The notes beneath the pieces are model-generated. The model was not told the origin of the DNA, made no database searches, and saw only the letters and a list, made by a program, of their open reading frames with translations. From Steromphala cineraria (lineage: Eukaryota; Mollusca; Gastropoda; Trochida; Trochidae): 64,000 nt of DNA. Location of the stretch: assembly GCA_916613615.1 (NCBI GenBank), contig OU744724.1:32075452-32139451 (forward strand). Direction: 5' to 3'. The translations under genes were made by a program, and so were the position numbers. Below, piece by piece: positions 12,065-24,079 of this stretch; positions within the stretch are counted from its first letter, which is position 1; each line of letters opens with the position of its first letter.

Positions 12065-13290
12065 TAACCACAACTAACAAACAAGATCCAAAATTTGACA
12101 TGTAATTACCTTGGTCACTCCTTACTTCAATGTTATAACAAGAGGGTTTGCTGTAGCTGTGGTAACTGCATAACAACATATTGTTGCCAATAGAGGTAAG
12201 TAACAGGTTTCACAGCTTATAGGGTAGTCTGTTATCCAGGCCCTAAAGCAAAAAAATATTTAAAGGAGACTTCTTAAATCTAGAAATTGTTAGCAAGTCT
12301 AGATGTATTATTCAGGGCTCCCTTTTATTCTTTTCATTTCAAATATTAGAACTAACATTTTAGTCAAAAAACATTTTTCCGGGACTGTATGTTAGTCTAC
12401 TTAAAAAGGTTTGACACGCTGTATAAACTTTCTCTTTTAGAGACATATATAGAGATTACTACCCAAGGAAGCGTGTCATCATGACTTTTACAAAATGAGT
12501 GTGAATTTATATGTAACTGCGCGAGAGCGGGGGAAACAATTAGATTTGCAGGGGTTCCGTAATAGTCCTATGACACATTTCCGAGGGTAATAATTTAATT
12601 ATTCCGATTCTTTTACATTTCATTCTCTTAGAAATATCCAGAAAACAGCCGACTAAACAATGATGTCAAAAAGTCACAGTTTTAAATACCGGTATGTGAG
12701 AAGTCGCGCAACAATCTTTGCTAGGCAATAGTAATATCTGCACATGTGCAGATATTGAAAATATGTCTTCACTTAGTTTCAACCATATGGTCACAAAACC
12801 AATTATTTTATGAAAGAATGTAAAATAAGAATCATTAAAACTCCTGTACTTCCAAGTTAAGGCTTAGTTTCACATTAATTCTCAAGAAGGTATTTATTTG
12901 ACTCCCATAAAGTAGACATCAGGGTTAGGAGTTTTGGGAGCTGACCAAACATACACAACATACACAGTAACACTTGTATTAACTCGTCTTTGTAATAGTA
13001 AGCATATTGTATATTATAAATCTAGGTTGGATCTTGAACAATAAAATTGACATCATAACAAATAGTAAGAAAGATATATCGAAGGTAAACAAATGTTTGA
13101 CATTAAATAGCCCTCAAGCCCAAGGAATAATGCTGTCAAATTAGTATTTATTTACACAACAATTACATTTCTTTTAAATAAAGCAACAATGTTAAACATT
13201 GCAAAACAGATAAAAACATTGTTTAAACTGGATACATAGTTGAAGTTAATATGGTAAATACACATAATATCCTCATACTGATAAAAGGTA
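12065..13290. other. No recognisable feature
   Basis: AT-rich sequence without exons or clear repeats. The stretch near 12,500-12,600 has slightly higher GC but no splice-bounded frame. Confidence 0.4.
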
Positions 13291-13304
13291 GTGATATATA
13301 AATT

Positions 13305-13358
13305 TAGCTAAGTATGCATAGCTCTGACCTCCTCGTCAGAGCTATGCATACTTAGCTA
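13305..13358. repeat. Perfect 24-bp-arm hairpin flanked by 9-bp direct repeats
   Basis: Arms at 13305-13328 and 13335-13358 are exact reverse complements (TAGCTAAGTATGCATAGCTC plus TGAC) around the 6-nt loop CTCCTC. Immediately outside, ATATAAATT stands at 13296-13304 and again at 13359-13367. The direct repeats look like a target-site duplication around a 54-bp hairpin insertion. Confidence 0.9.
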
Positions 13359-14264
13359 ATATAAATTATTCATTATTTCATATGCAAAAGTATTGCAAGT
13401 TGATTTATCATTAAAATGACACAATTATTCAATCATATATTATTTTTTAAAAAATCATTTGAACCCGAACGTAACTACCTATATTGTAATGCATAAATCG
13501 AAATATTAAATACAGATATGAAACATCACTTGATTTCACAAGGACAATAGGTAACATCATCAATCTAAAAATGTTATACTTTATCATTTGCATAAATACA
13601 CTTTACACATCATCTGTCAATGTCAAAAACAGTGATACTTGTCAAACAACATTAGAAATATCAAATAGAAATATCGACATCTATTCCATTTCATTTGCTC
13701 AAACTCAAACAAACCAAGACTTTGTAACTAATTTGTGACAGCAAAGTGATATTAGTAAATCATTTGCAAAACAGCCTTGACATAAGGGTACAGCACAAAT
13801 GCATGCGTGTTAATACATCACCTAGATGAAATTATAATATCAAGTCGTAAAGCTAAGATATCAGAATATCAAAGACATGGGCTAGATATCATCTTTCCCC
13901 GAATCTTTATTATCATATCGTCTGTATCACCACCAGTTTGACACTGCCTGACCCTATTTCGTATGTCTACCTTCTATTCGACGCATAAAATAGGAAATAG
14001 AAGCGCTGAAGCGAATCGAGATTACATTTTCATTATGAAGTAGGTCCCTCTTTCCAAATTCTTCAAACACACGAAGAACTTACGTTATCGGAAGGAAATG
14101 CAGGTTCATAAGTACATACATCCACACGGAATAAGTAATTAGATACACTTCAAATACCGGCGTGCAGCTAGCTCGAGTGTAGAGTCTATTTTCATCCCGT
14201 GCTTTTTCACCCACCTGATACGCGTTTGCAAAACTAATTACTCAAGACATTGATCAGGCCTTAC

Positions 14265-14400
14265 CTGTTTATGGTGTCATGCTTATATCGTATCCTTAAG
14301 TCCTTTGCATCTGTCAAATCTGTTGTTTAGGCAAATAGTATAGACTTCATCGTTCCATGTCTGCCATTTTCTCACCACATTTAATGTTGACATCGATAGC
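14265..14400 (-). other. Possible noncoding first exon of the 10.8-kb gene
   Basis: On the minus strand this stretch ends in CAG followed by GTAAGG, a strong donor at 14264/14263. It has only a very short upstream frame (ATG GCA GAC ATG GAA CGA TGA). An E-box CACGTG lies just beyond, near 14,425. It could be the 5' UTR exon feeding the 10,709-10,838 exon; the link is inferred from orientation and splice sites only. Confidence 0.3.
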
Positions 14401-16160
14401 CAATCGGAGCCACTCTTACAGTCACGTGATCTTCTTACGGATTCAAGAAAAGATTTTCCAGCATAAAAGTATGGAATCTTAGCCGGTGTGGTTTCATATA
14501 TTTTATTTATAACAATATCTAGGTATATGTATTACAAATGAATAGATGATATATTACAAAGAATATTTCAAAATTGAAAATCATAAACGATTGAAGATTG
14601 TTCAGGACTACATTTTAGACCATACACTCATATCTGCATATATATTTTTTATTCTGTACCAAGCTTTTCTAGTTTTTTTTTTCCTCATGCTTGCTTTACT
14701 TTATTTGATAAGAACATGCTTATATCTAAATATAACGGGCCATTCATAAATACAGTAATATTACGAATAGAAAATCAAAGATTCTAATTGTAAGCAACGT
14801 GTGTATTCAACATATGGGTCGACACCAATCCTAGGATAATCTATTTCTAACTCTTGTAAATTTATGATGTTTACACAAAAATGGTCGCACGCACTTTTCG
14901 CTGGATACGTGATATCTTATTATACGGACCAACTTGTTGAATATTAGGTGTTTTAACCTGTGAAATATATAGTTTTGCAAGTATTAATAAACGTTTAAAG
15001 AAACCTCGCTACAGTGCCCCTAAGATTAGATATTCTTACTTTGATATGTCGAATTTTTCGTCCATGGTTCATATTTTTTACATTTTTAGTTTTATATTTT
15101 GAAATTAATTTCTTTAGATCCAGTTGACACATCAAAAATGTACCTAATAGGCTATGGTTTGAATAAAGAAGTTTTGATATTATATGTACGCAAAATATAT
15201 TTCATCATCAACGTTTCTGCATGTTATTTTACAAACTAGCATTTCGGACAATTAGAGAATCTCACCCAAGTGTTCTCTAATATCAAACATATCAACACGG
15301 ATGATTTTTACTTTTATAAATGATTGTTGATCTGGTATAAAGAAATACACAATAATGACTGGCTGCATTTTGAAGTCATCAGGGTTTAAAAACTTAATCA
15401 TTGCTTGATGGCGTAAGCTTAAGACATTGTAATATCATAACTCTACTCCACATTTGCTAAAACTCTCAAGGTACAGAATGATGAATATTAAATTTTTTTT
15501 TACCACAATATAAGTGACAAAAGCTCAAATCGTTGTAGTTAGGCTAGCGACTATAATATATCACACTAAAACTATATCCAATTCTCAACTATGACCATTT
15601 AACTTGACAAAATTTCATTCTTATTAGAATAAGAGAATATTATGAAAGATGCTTAACTCATTATTCATTGTAAATTAAACGCCTCGACAATGGCGACATC
15701 GATTTTAATAAGTAACATTATATACCGAGAAAATCACGGACGAAATATGCAAGTTACATAGCGTTATATTACGATATGTCCGACCGTCTGAGTGACTGAA
15801 ATAGATCACACAAATCAATTACAGGCGAGGAAATCGTGCTGAAAATAAGCACTACTTCGCGAACATGACGTAACCTCGTCACTAAATGAGCCTAATTAGG
15901 TTATTTTGGTCCATAGGACGTTATGTAAATCGGTCATGTATCCCTGTGTAAATGTATCAAGTGGTAGATGTTATGAAACTGTTAATTTAGCAAGGTATAT
16001 TATAAGAATACTTCCAAGGAGGCGATAGGTTCATTTACTGGTAGTTGTTGAATAACAAGTTGGTGGTTAATGTGGTAATTATCAATTATTGCGATAAAAC
16101 ACGCCACATGTACAGGCATGGTAATGTCATAAAGACCCCGTGATGATCACCGAAAAGTGT
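14401..16160. other. AT-rich, no recognisable feature
   Basis: Only short chance frames (up to 67 codons) and small hairpins such as ATTAGAGAA/TTCTCTAAT near 15,250. No exon or known repeat. Confidence 0.4.
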
Positions 16161-16180
16161 GAAACCTGTCAAGTATAAGT

Positions 16181-16251
16181 AAACCTAGTCTCAATATTAC
16201 CCGTTTAAGTCCGATCAGAGTGAAACGGGTGACATTGAGGGTAGCTAGGTT
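16181..16251. repeat. Imperfect inverted repeat
   Basis: AAACCTAGTCTCAATATTAC and CCGTTT on the left face AAACGGGTGACATTGAG and TAGGTTT on the right, with a few mismatches. Probably a decayed small foldback. Confidence 0.6.
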
Positions 16252-16287
16252 TTACTAAGACGAAACCTGTCGGGGATTCAAAACATT

Positions 16288-16790
16288 TACAGACTTTTGT
16301 TTTTAATCAATCCATCTACCGGTCCATCCATCCATCCATCAATTCATCAATCCATCAATCCATCAATCCATCAATCATCCATTCCAACCATCAATCCATC
16401 ATTCCATCCATCATCCATTCCAACTATCCATCCATCCACCCATCCATCCATCAGTCCATCCATCCATCCACCCATCCATCCATCCATCAGTCCATCCATC
16501 AATCCATCCATCCATTACAGACTTTTGTTTTTAAATAAATCCATCTACCGGTCCATCCATCCATCCATCCATCCATCAATCCATCAATCCATCAATCATC
16601 CATTCCACCCATCCATCCATCCATCAATCCATCCATCCATCCATCCATCCATCCATCCATCCATCAATCCATCCATCCATCCATCCATCCATCAATCCAT
16701 TAATCCATCAATCTAGCAATCTATCATCCATTCCGCTCATCCATCCATCCCTCCATTCCGCTCATCCATCAATCCATCCATCCTTCAATG
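16288..16790. repeat. Large (CCAT)n microsatellite with an internal segmental duplication
   Basis: Tetranucleotide CCAT/CAAT runs fill about 500 bp. A non-repeat block beginning TTACAGACTTTTGTTTTTAA and ending ATCTACCGGTCC occurs at 16,288 and again at 16,515, so a ~227-bp segment including repeats was duplicated. The 139-codon Ile-His-Pro-Ser frame is an artefact of the repeat. Confidence 0.95.
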
Positions 16791-16794
16791 AAGT

Positions 16795-16870
16795 CCAATG
16801 CAGGAATCGAACCCAAACCCTCAGGTTCGTGCACCAATGCAGCCAACCAATTCGTACATTTCGCCTTCCG
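16795..16870 (-). repeat. tRNA-like head of a possible SINE
   Basis: Read on the minus strand it has a B-box-like GGTTCGATTCC preceded by an A-box-like TTGGCTGCATTGG at tRNA spacing. The acceptor stem is not formed, so this is not a working tRNA gene. Confidence 0.4.
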
Positions 16871-17289
16871 CCGCAAAGATCCGTACTATAGCAGCTGGTT
16901 TGATCCCCAATACAACAAATTTTCTATGTCAATATCTAAATGGCATGTATCTCTCAATTTCTAACACGCCTCATTATGCCTCAATTATTCCAAGTATTCC
17001 TGATAAATTCATAAATAATTTAAATAGCTTTGTTCATTGTCATGGATTCCTAATAACACCAAAATCAGATTTATTGGCTTTCTTTGAATGACAAATTCTA
17101 TTTCACACTTTGGAGAAATTAAAAAAATCAATCATTTCGACAAAACTGCGGAAACTCTAAGGCCGGTTAATGATGCATATTCAAAGTGTAGGGAAGTTCA
17201 ATATTTTCAACATTATTGTTACTGTATTTTATATTTTGCAAAATTTTGCGACCAACCTAGTGAAAATCGAACTAAAATTAATTAAATAG

Positions 17290-18480
17290 TAGATAATTTA
17301 CCAAAATTTCCCAAACGGCATCCGACATGAAGGCGAATCAAGAGTGGCCATCTCACAACTTCCGTTTCCTAGACATGGGCTTGAAAGTCGTCTTTGTCGC
17401 GCACGACTAAATTTTCTTTTATCTTTCTCCTCATCGGGTACTCGTTGCCGCCCTTAGGACGCATTTGCGGTAACTAAGACGCGGTGTAAATCCTACACAC
17501 ATATTGATGATGTCACCAAAAGCGGGTTCGTTAAAAGCTATGGCACTTTTGGAGAGGATACTGTACTTTGGACGTCGAATTAAATATTTTTTTTGGATTA
17601 AAAAGTATCATATATACGTTCGACGAAAGATTTTTATACCGACCGAGTGACGTATTTCTCTTCTCAATAGCTAAATTTCATCACGAACGCATGCAAGTAT
17701 GGCGGTAGGGCTTTAATGTGAAGGGTTTTCTTCTTTCTTTTTACTCTATAACCTATATTGCACATTGATAACTAATTATAATAACAAATCTTCATGAAAA
17801 GGTTTGTGAATATCACAAAGAAATGCCTAACGCATTCGTAAACTAGTATAATAAGGCATTTCTTTTAAATTTAAAGTAATAGAACGTGTACAATTTAAGT
17901 CAATGTGTGTATATATGGTTTATAACAAACTCACGAAAACTGTGTATAAAACATGTCGATGAAACTTATTATCAGCCAGGATCGTTATACGTCGTTCGAT
18001 GTTAGTTTCCCTAGTTCTCATAAAACTAAGCAAACATATACCCATTGTGTATAGATCCTGTATACGCTGTTTACGACTCTGATTGTTTCCGGAGTGTCAA
18101 TCGAATCATTGCTTCACGAAATAAAGATTGCACTGAAAGTGGGTGTTTAAACTGTCGATCTAAATTTATTTAGATTGGGCGTTTATAGTCATTCGAGAAG
18201 TCGATCCAGTGTTGCAGGGACCATAGATCAACAATTGGGATTAATTCTGATAAGTTTGGATCATAAATCCTATTTCATATATTCTGATAGACTCTGCGTG
18301 CTTCTCCCTTGTCAGAAGCTTGTGCATGATGAACATTTGATCAAGTCAATCTATCCGCTTCGAAAGTGTATTTACAATACGTGAAATGAAAAGAACATCG
18401 ATTTCCAATTATTTACAAGTTTATAATGAGAAAAAATAAGTATTGATACAATATTCTCAAATTCGCTATTACATAAGTTT
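17290..18480. other. No confident feature
   Basis: A 31-codon minus-strand frame near 17,385-17,480 (MRPKGGNEYPM start) sits in a GC-richer patch, but it has no splice support. The remainder is AT-rich without recognisable content. Confidence 0.35.
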
Positions 18481-18481
18481 T

Positions 18482-18536
18482 ATGGCTAATGGCTGAAATC
18501 TTGCCGATGCGAAGCTAAACAAAAACTGACTCACTT
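18482..18536 (+). repeat. SINE/LINE shared tail, copy 1
   Basis: 'ggctaatggctgaaatcttg', 'ccgatgcgaagctaaac' and 'actgactcac' form the conserved 3' tail seen again at 22,341 and, inverted, at 46,531. Confidence 0.6.
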
Positions 18537-20220
18537 ATGCCTTACACGTAGAGATTTAAAAGGGCTTACCATACAGTTGAAAGGATATCACACCCGTAGA
18601 ACTGGCTTTTGTCTTCGCTCTGAAGGTACGCTAGTTTCAAAATGTTCAGATCTAATGAATTAAAACCAAAATTAAAACAAAACCCTCAGTGATGTTTCAA
18701 TTTGTTTGAGAAAGATGTTTTCTGGACGAGGGGAAAATAAAAACGGTTGGAAAAATAATAATGGCCAAAACTAGCTGCCGTGTACTTGACTCATATTTAC
18801 TTTACTGAATATTAAGGTGTGACTGGATCAAATATTGATTTTACATAAGACTTTGAATGAGTATAATAAACGATTTGCAAGTGCTTTGTACGTCTCATTC
18901 CAATATTATTTGTTTACGAGGGACTGATTACACGCTTTCATTGAAAAATAACGATGTTTAAAGCCTTCACAATTCATGATTTTTATTTGTGACCTATGAA
19001 AATAAATATATAGATATATTTCACTGTCGCTGAACCTTTTCCCACAATTCATTATCTTTTTATTTGTGACATGAAGGTGACTAAAATTTAAACGCGTCAG
19101 TGAGATATCCAGTTTAATTTTGATACCGTAGAAGTTTAAATTTGCAAAAGGGTAAGTTTAAATATAGCATTGAATATCCTGTCACCCTTAAAATGGTTTA
19201 GGGCATATTATTCTAAAACAAATGTTTTTACTCTTAATGTCATTACCAAAATTGTTTATCCTTGAAGAAAACAAACATGTTGACTACGTAGCCTTTGAAA
19301 CACTCTACATGTATATTCTGTCTCAAGACATGCACGTTGGTGTTGTATTAAATGTAAAAGTTTTAAATGTTACATTTCTTCATTACAAAGTATTCATGTA
19401 TCTGGTAAAGCATTGTAAGATTTAATGATAACGTCACAGTTTTTTTTCCGGTTACTCTGTGGGCCAGAGACAAGGATGTATTTTAAGCCCGCTTCTCTCT
19501 TGATATTTTTTGGTTTTTGTCTTATATATGTAGTGACATTGTTGATAATGCTTTAATTGTAGTTCTTATATTTGATGTAATGTCAGTAATGAAAAAATGA
19601 AGTTTATTTCAGAAACATTTTCTTATATGGGGAATATAATCAACCTTAATGAAACAAGGTCGTAGTTTAGAAAAGATGGTCGATTATAAAGGAAACTTTT
19701 TATTGTAGACATGCAGGCTCCTGTTTAACGGCAACGTGGACTATTTCTGCTGCATTCTGGTTGAAAAAAAACTTTACACACACCAAAAAGATTGGTTGAA
19801 AATATAACGTGTTACGACGTTGTTTTTACTATATTTGATATATAGGCAAAGCTTACGCTTGACACATCCACAGTGATATGTTTTCATTTTATTTATATCG
19901 TTGGTTCAAGGTGTTGATGATTGTTTATTGTTGGTTAAAACATGAATGTGTAAATACTTTTAATGATATTTAATGATATAGTGAACTAAAGAATCTGAAG
20001 TTCTTTAAATAAAAAAATATTCACTAATATACTTAAGAGAATATGAGCAGTATTTTTAAGTTTAAAGAAAAATGAGGGAAGATGACTGAATATGAAAAAC
20101 ACATTTTCCTAAAGTATGTAACTTTAATTCTGAAGAAATATTACACTTTTTTACTTATGATTATAATGGAATACCCCCCCCCCCCCCCAAAAAAAAAATG
20201 TACAAATTGTATACATAATG
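18537..20220. other. No recognisable feature
   Basis: AT-rich. A homopolymer pair C(16)/A(10) near 20,174-20,199 is the only low-complexity element noted. Confidence 0.4.
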
Positions 20221-20221
20221 T

Positions 20222-20453
20222 TACAGGGACAGTCCCATTGGGATATTTTTTGTGGAATCAAAATTCAAGATGACTTCCCTGTTTAAACATACATATGATT
20301 ATTAATGATTATTTCACACTTGTTTTCATGTATGTTAGTGAGGGTAACATTTGAGTTGTTCTAGATTTAACAATTTGACAAAGAATAGAATGCATCACTG
20401 CGTCCTCTTAAATTTCGTTAAACAAAAATACCCCGATAGGACTGTCCTTTTAA
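20222..20453. mobile_element. MITE family C, full length
   Basis: The left end has AGGGACAGTCCCATTGGGAT then ATTTTTTG. The right end, in reverse complement, reads TTAAAAGGACAGTCCTATCG then GGGTATTTTTG. The inverted ends are about 28 bp and imperfect, the interior has no ORF, and it aligns with the half copy at 11,079. The right edge keeps TTAA. Confidence 0.75.
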
Positions 20454-21249
20454 ACAGCTCTTCAAATGTACAATATAATTAACAAATTCATGAAATCATA
20501 TATATTTTGCTAATGAAAGGTGACAGACTCTTATATAATCCTTAATTTCCATTGGCATTTTTCAGATGTCATGTATCAGTCTATGTTGATTTATTGGGTA
20601 TATGATGAATGAGTGTATACACTGACCATGATTGATGCAATGAACGATATTTGAATACACCACAGGTTTTCTAATTAAAGAAAAATTCTATAAGAAGATT
20701 GGTATAAAGAAATGTAGATTGAAAAACAAAATAGATATGATGATTGAATAAAACAAGCCCCTGTCACTTTCACAGAACTTTAACATTTTATATAATTTTC
20801 CAAATTTCGTTTTTAATGTTGTTAACAAAATTTGGGGATTTAAAAAACTGCATTTCGTAATTGTTTTGTTAAATGTAGCAAAACAAAAAATTATAACAAT
20901 GAAGATGCATTTAATACCTATATGAAATTATACAAATGGACTATTCAAATTAATAGCATTTAAATGAATAAGTTATCAAGTTCTACTTAATGCAGAACTT
21001 AACAAAGCGTAAATTCGTTCAATCTAGTTATGAAATTCGTTTAAGTAGTTTTTTGGGTAGCCTATATGTTGGGAGAGGGTTGAAAACATAGTTGTATTTT
21101 GAGGACTACAGAAAAAATAACAATGAATTTGCAGGGTCACATATAATGTATAAAAAAAACGTCATGTCGTTATCTTAAGGATCAAATAATTATGTTACTA
21201 TAAAATCGTTTCGTAAAAAAGTATGTTAATATCTATGCACTTATTGTAA

Positions 21250-21528
21250 CCTTAACTAAATGAAGCAGTAATAAATCAAATGTAAAAGGTAAAATTCAGT
21301 CATGCGATTCCCTTTTCTTACACAAAATGAATTAAAGGTTATCACACAAAAATGGACGCCAATGGACTTTATATGAATCTTTATAATTTGTTCTCTGACT
21401 ATGGATGATTGGTTTGTGTAATGAGATTCTGACACTATCAAAATAATATATTTAGCATTTAAGTACAATTATCAGTAAAAAATATGAGAATACAGAATTT
21501 AAAAAAATACGTGCTACTGACTCTTTAA
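21250..21528. mobile_element. MITE family B, left-truncated copy
   Basis: It shares 'gaagcagtaataaatcaaa', 'tttgttctctgactatggat' and 'acaattatcag' with the copies at 55,168, 56,337 and 60,652. The right end ACGTGCTACTGACTCTTTAA is the decayed family terminus. The left terminus is missing. Confidence 0.8.
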
Positions 21529-22340
21529 CAATTCTTATTTTTGGCTTACTTTTTCAATTGGTGGAAGGTCACCAACGTATACTTAACATTCAGAGTAACT
21601 AACAACCTATCTTCACTTAGAGAAAGTGTATGTAGATAAAGCTAAGAGGGGAGAGAATATGGAACAAGCTGACATCAAAAGCAAATGTTAAATTATGTTT
21701 CCTTAAATACTTTTCATAGAGTGAAGAAACGACAAGTTGAATCAGGTTAAACGGGTTTCATAAAAAGACCGGACAAGAAACGTTCGCCTTGGCTGCTCCC
21801 TCATTCATTGTGTATATTTGTCCCTGTAAAGAAAGGGACTGAAAGAGAACCATCGCCTCATGAATGACTTTAGCTACCAAGGCATGAAGATGGAAGAACA
21901 TAAAAGTTATGGGTCGTGGCAAAACTTAAAAGGTTGTTGGATCCCTGTGTGTTATCATATGTGACACTTCATGGGTGAAAATATTTGCACTTTTTATTTT
22001 GGATGTGTCGAAAAGATGTTAACCTATTGCATGGTATTTAGAATGTGCTCTCCTTAACAAACAATACAACCGAGGTTGTTAAAACCAAGTTCGTCATGAT
22101 CAATCTGTGTTATACTGCTTTTATTGCAATCGTATTCAAGCATAATAATTTGTTTATTTTGTTGTGCTTTCCATTTTTGTGCATATAGATTATATACAAT
22201 TAATCCCTTTATACTCTCCGTGGGTGCGGTTATTGTTTTACCATGTAATATGAATAATAACATTCTTTCTACTTCTACAGGTCTTTTGATTTTTCAATTT
22301 CTAAAGCAATGTTGTTGAACATGCAGTCTGTTCACGTAAC

Positions 22341-22396
22341 CGAGCCGCTAATGGCTGCAATATTGCCCAAGCGGCGCTAAACAATAACTCACTCAC
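22341..22396 (+). repeat. SINE/LINE shared tail, copy 2
   Basis: 'gagccgctaatggctgcaat', 'attgcccaagcggcgctaa' and 'aataactcactcac' match the tail at 18,482 and are less decayed. Confidence 0.65.
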
Positions 22397-22640
22397 GTAA
22401 CTGAAAAGGTGCCTTCACTTATGCGATGCGCACATATTTCCTACAAACAATTGTCACAGACGGGAGACTAAATATAATTAAATAAGAATAGGGACAGGTC
22501 AGTGTTTCTAATTAACTTGGCGGTAAACGAACCCAAAATTATGGCCCACTTGAAACAGATGTTACGTGGTGACCTATGAGTTGGCATGAGAAACTTGTCT
22601 ACAATGACAGTGAGGTACGTCAAAATAAACTAAATTATTT

Positions 22641-22776
22641 ATAATGCTGAGGAAATATATGGATAACAACTTCTTTGTTCATTGTATGCGACGTTTCGAC
22701 ACAGATTCTTGTGTCGTTCTCAAGCAGAGGATACAATGAACAAAGAATTTGTCATCCATATATTCCTCTGCATTAT
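22641..22776. repeat. Inverted repeat around a GCGACGTTTCG core
   Basis: Left arm 22641-22687 (with TTCTTTGTTCATTGTAT) and right arm 22731-22776 (ATACAATGAACAAAGAA) pair with few mismatches. They enclose GCGACGTTTCGACACAG..CTGTGTC-type inverted bases and TCAAGCAGAGG. A related core occurs at 55,590-55,670. Confidence 0.75.
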
Positions 22777-23188
22777 TGTCATTCCAACTTCAAATATGCC
22801 TCTCAAAGAAGTAAATTAATTATGTTGGGTGGCATTTATAATTTGTGGTTAAGTATATATGCCATAATGGAGGTTTCGCCATAAAAGATTAAGGGGGCCT
22901 CTACTAAAACCTCAAGAAAATGCCAGTCATGTTTAATCATGGTTTATATGAAAATATCTTATAAGTATAAGTGTACAGGATAACAAGATACAACGCATGA
23001 ATTTTCTCAATACGTTCATGGGTTGTTTGCCTGGCCCGGTTTATGACTTGAATTGCTTTAGGGGTGTTGTTGAAAACAAAAGACTACAGTAAGCAAGTAC
23101 ACACTATAAACTATCGTGTAAACATTTGGGGTCTTGGGACAATTTAATAACTTCTAGTCCATGTTTACACAATAAGTTCATAAGAAAA

Positions 23189-23342
23189 TGGTATCTAGCA
23201 ATATCTTAATTCAAGTTTTAGAGTCACGTATGCCAATCAATTATGTTATAGATGAAGAAATGCAATGGTATCTAGCAATATCTTAATTAAAGTTTTAGAG
23301 TCACGTATGCCAATCAATGATATTATCGATGAAGATATTCAA
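23189..23342. repeat. 77-bp tandem duplication
   Basis: TGGTATCTAGCAATATCTTA begins at 23189 and again at 23266. The two 77-bp copies differ at a handful of positions. Confidence 0.9.
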
Positions 23343-23680
23343 ACTGTTCCTTAAAAGTATAATTTAAATGAAAACGAGTAGTTTTGGTGTGGATATTTGA
23401 GATATATTTAACCTATAATACAATAAATGACATGAAGGTTTGTATGACAGCCAAATGTAGTCATAAATAAAACATTGTGAATCGTTTAGCAATGTTAATA
23501 TATTAAACAACATTGTTACATAAGGCCGCACCGTTTACCTACAGTATACCTTACCCAATGTTAAAAACACTTAATGATGTCAGTATAAGATGTATTTTTA
23601 ATCCTCCTCGTAGAATTGTAATAAACGTCGAGGAAAAGACACAATTTCATTAAATTCTAGCTATCTATGTGTAGTATGTT

Positions 23681-23926
23681 ACATCATATCATATCATATC
23701 AAATCAAATCATAACATATCATATCAAAATGTCATGTGATGTGTCATATCGTTATGTTATATCATGTATTATATCGTTATGTTATGTTATATTATGTTAT
23801 GTTATATTATGTTATATTATGTTATGTTTATGTTATGTTATGTTATGTTATGCTATGTTATGCTATGCTATGCTATGCTATGCTATGCTATGCTATGCTA
23901 TGCTGTGTTGTGTTGTGTTGTGTTGT
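23681..23926. repeat. Compound pentanucleotide array
   Basis: Successive blocks are (TCATA)n, (TTATG)n, (CTATG)n and (TTGTG)n, each one base change from its neighbour. About 120 bp downstream (24,042-24,075) the reverse-complement type (ATGATATG) occurs. Open frames of 68 and 85 codons here are repeat artefacts. Confidence 0.95.
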
Positions 23927-24079
23927 AATGGTCATTATGTAATTAAGAAGTCGTTGCGTTCCTTGACGACTACTAAAATCAGGTAGTGTTTTGAATTAAT
24001 TTATGTGTATGATATCAACTAGAATTGCTTGGAGTTACAGTCTTGGTCATGATATGATATGACATGATATGATATAATA

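Noticed and set aside
16297..16716. 139-codon ORF rich in Ile-His-Pro-Ser
   Set aside because: It is the direct translation of a (CCAT)n microsatellite.
23729..23986. Cys-Tyr-Val-Met rich ORFs of 68 and 85 codons
   Set aside because: Translation of the pentanucleotide array.
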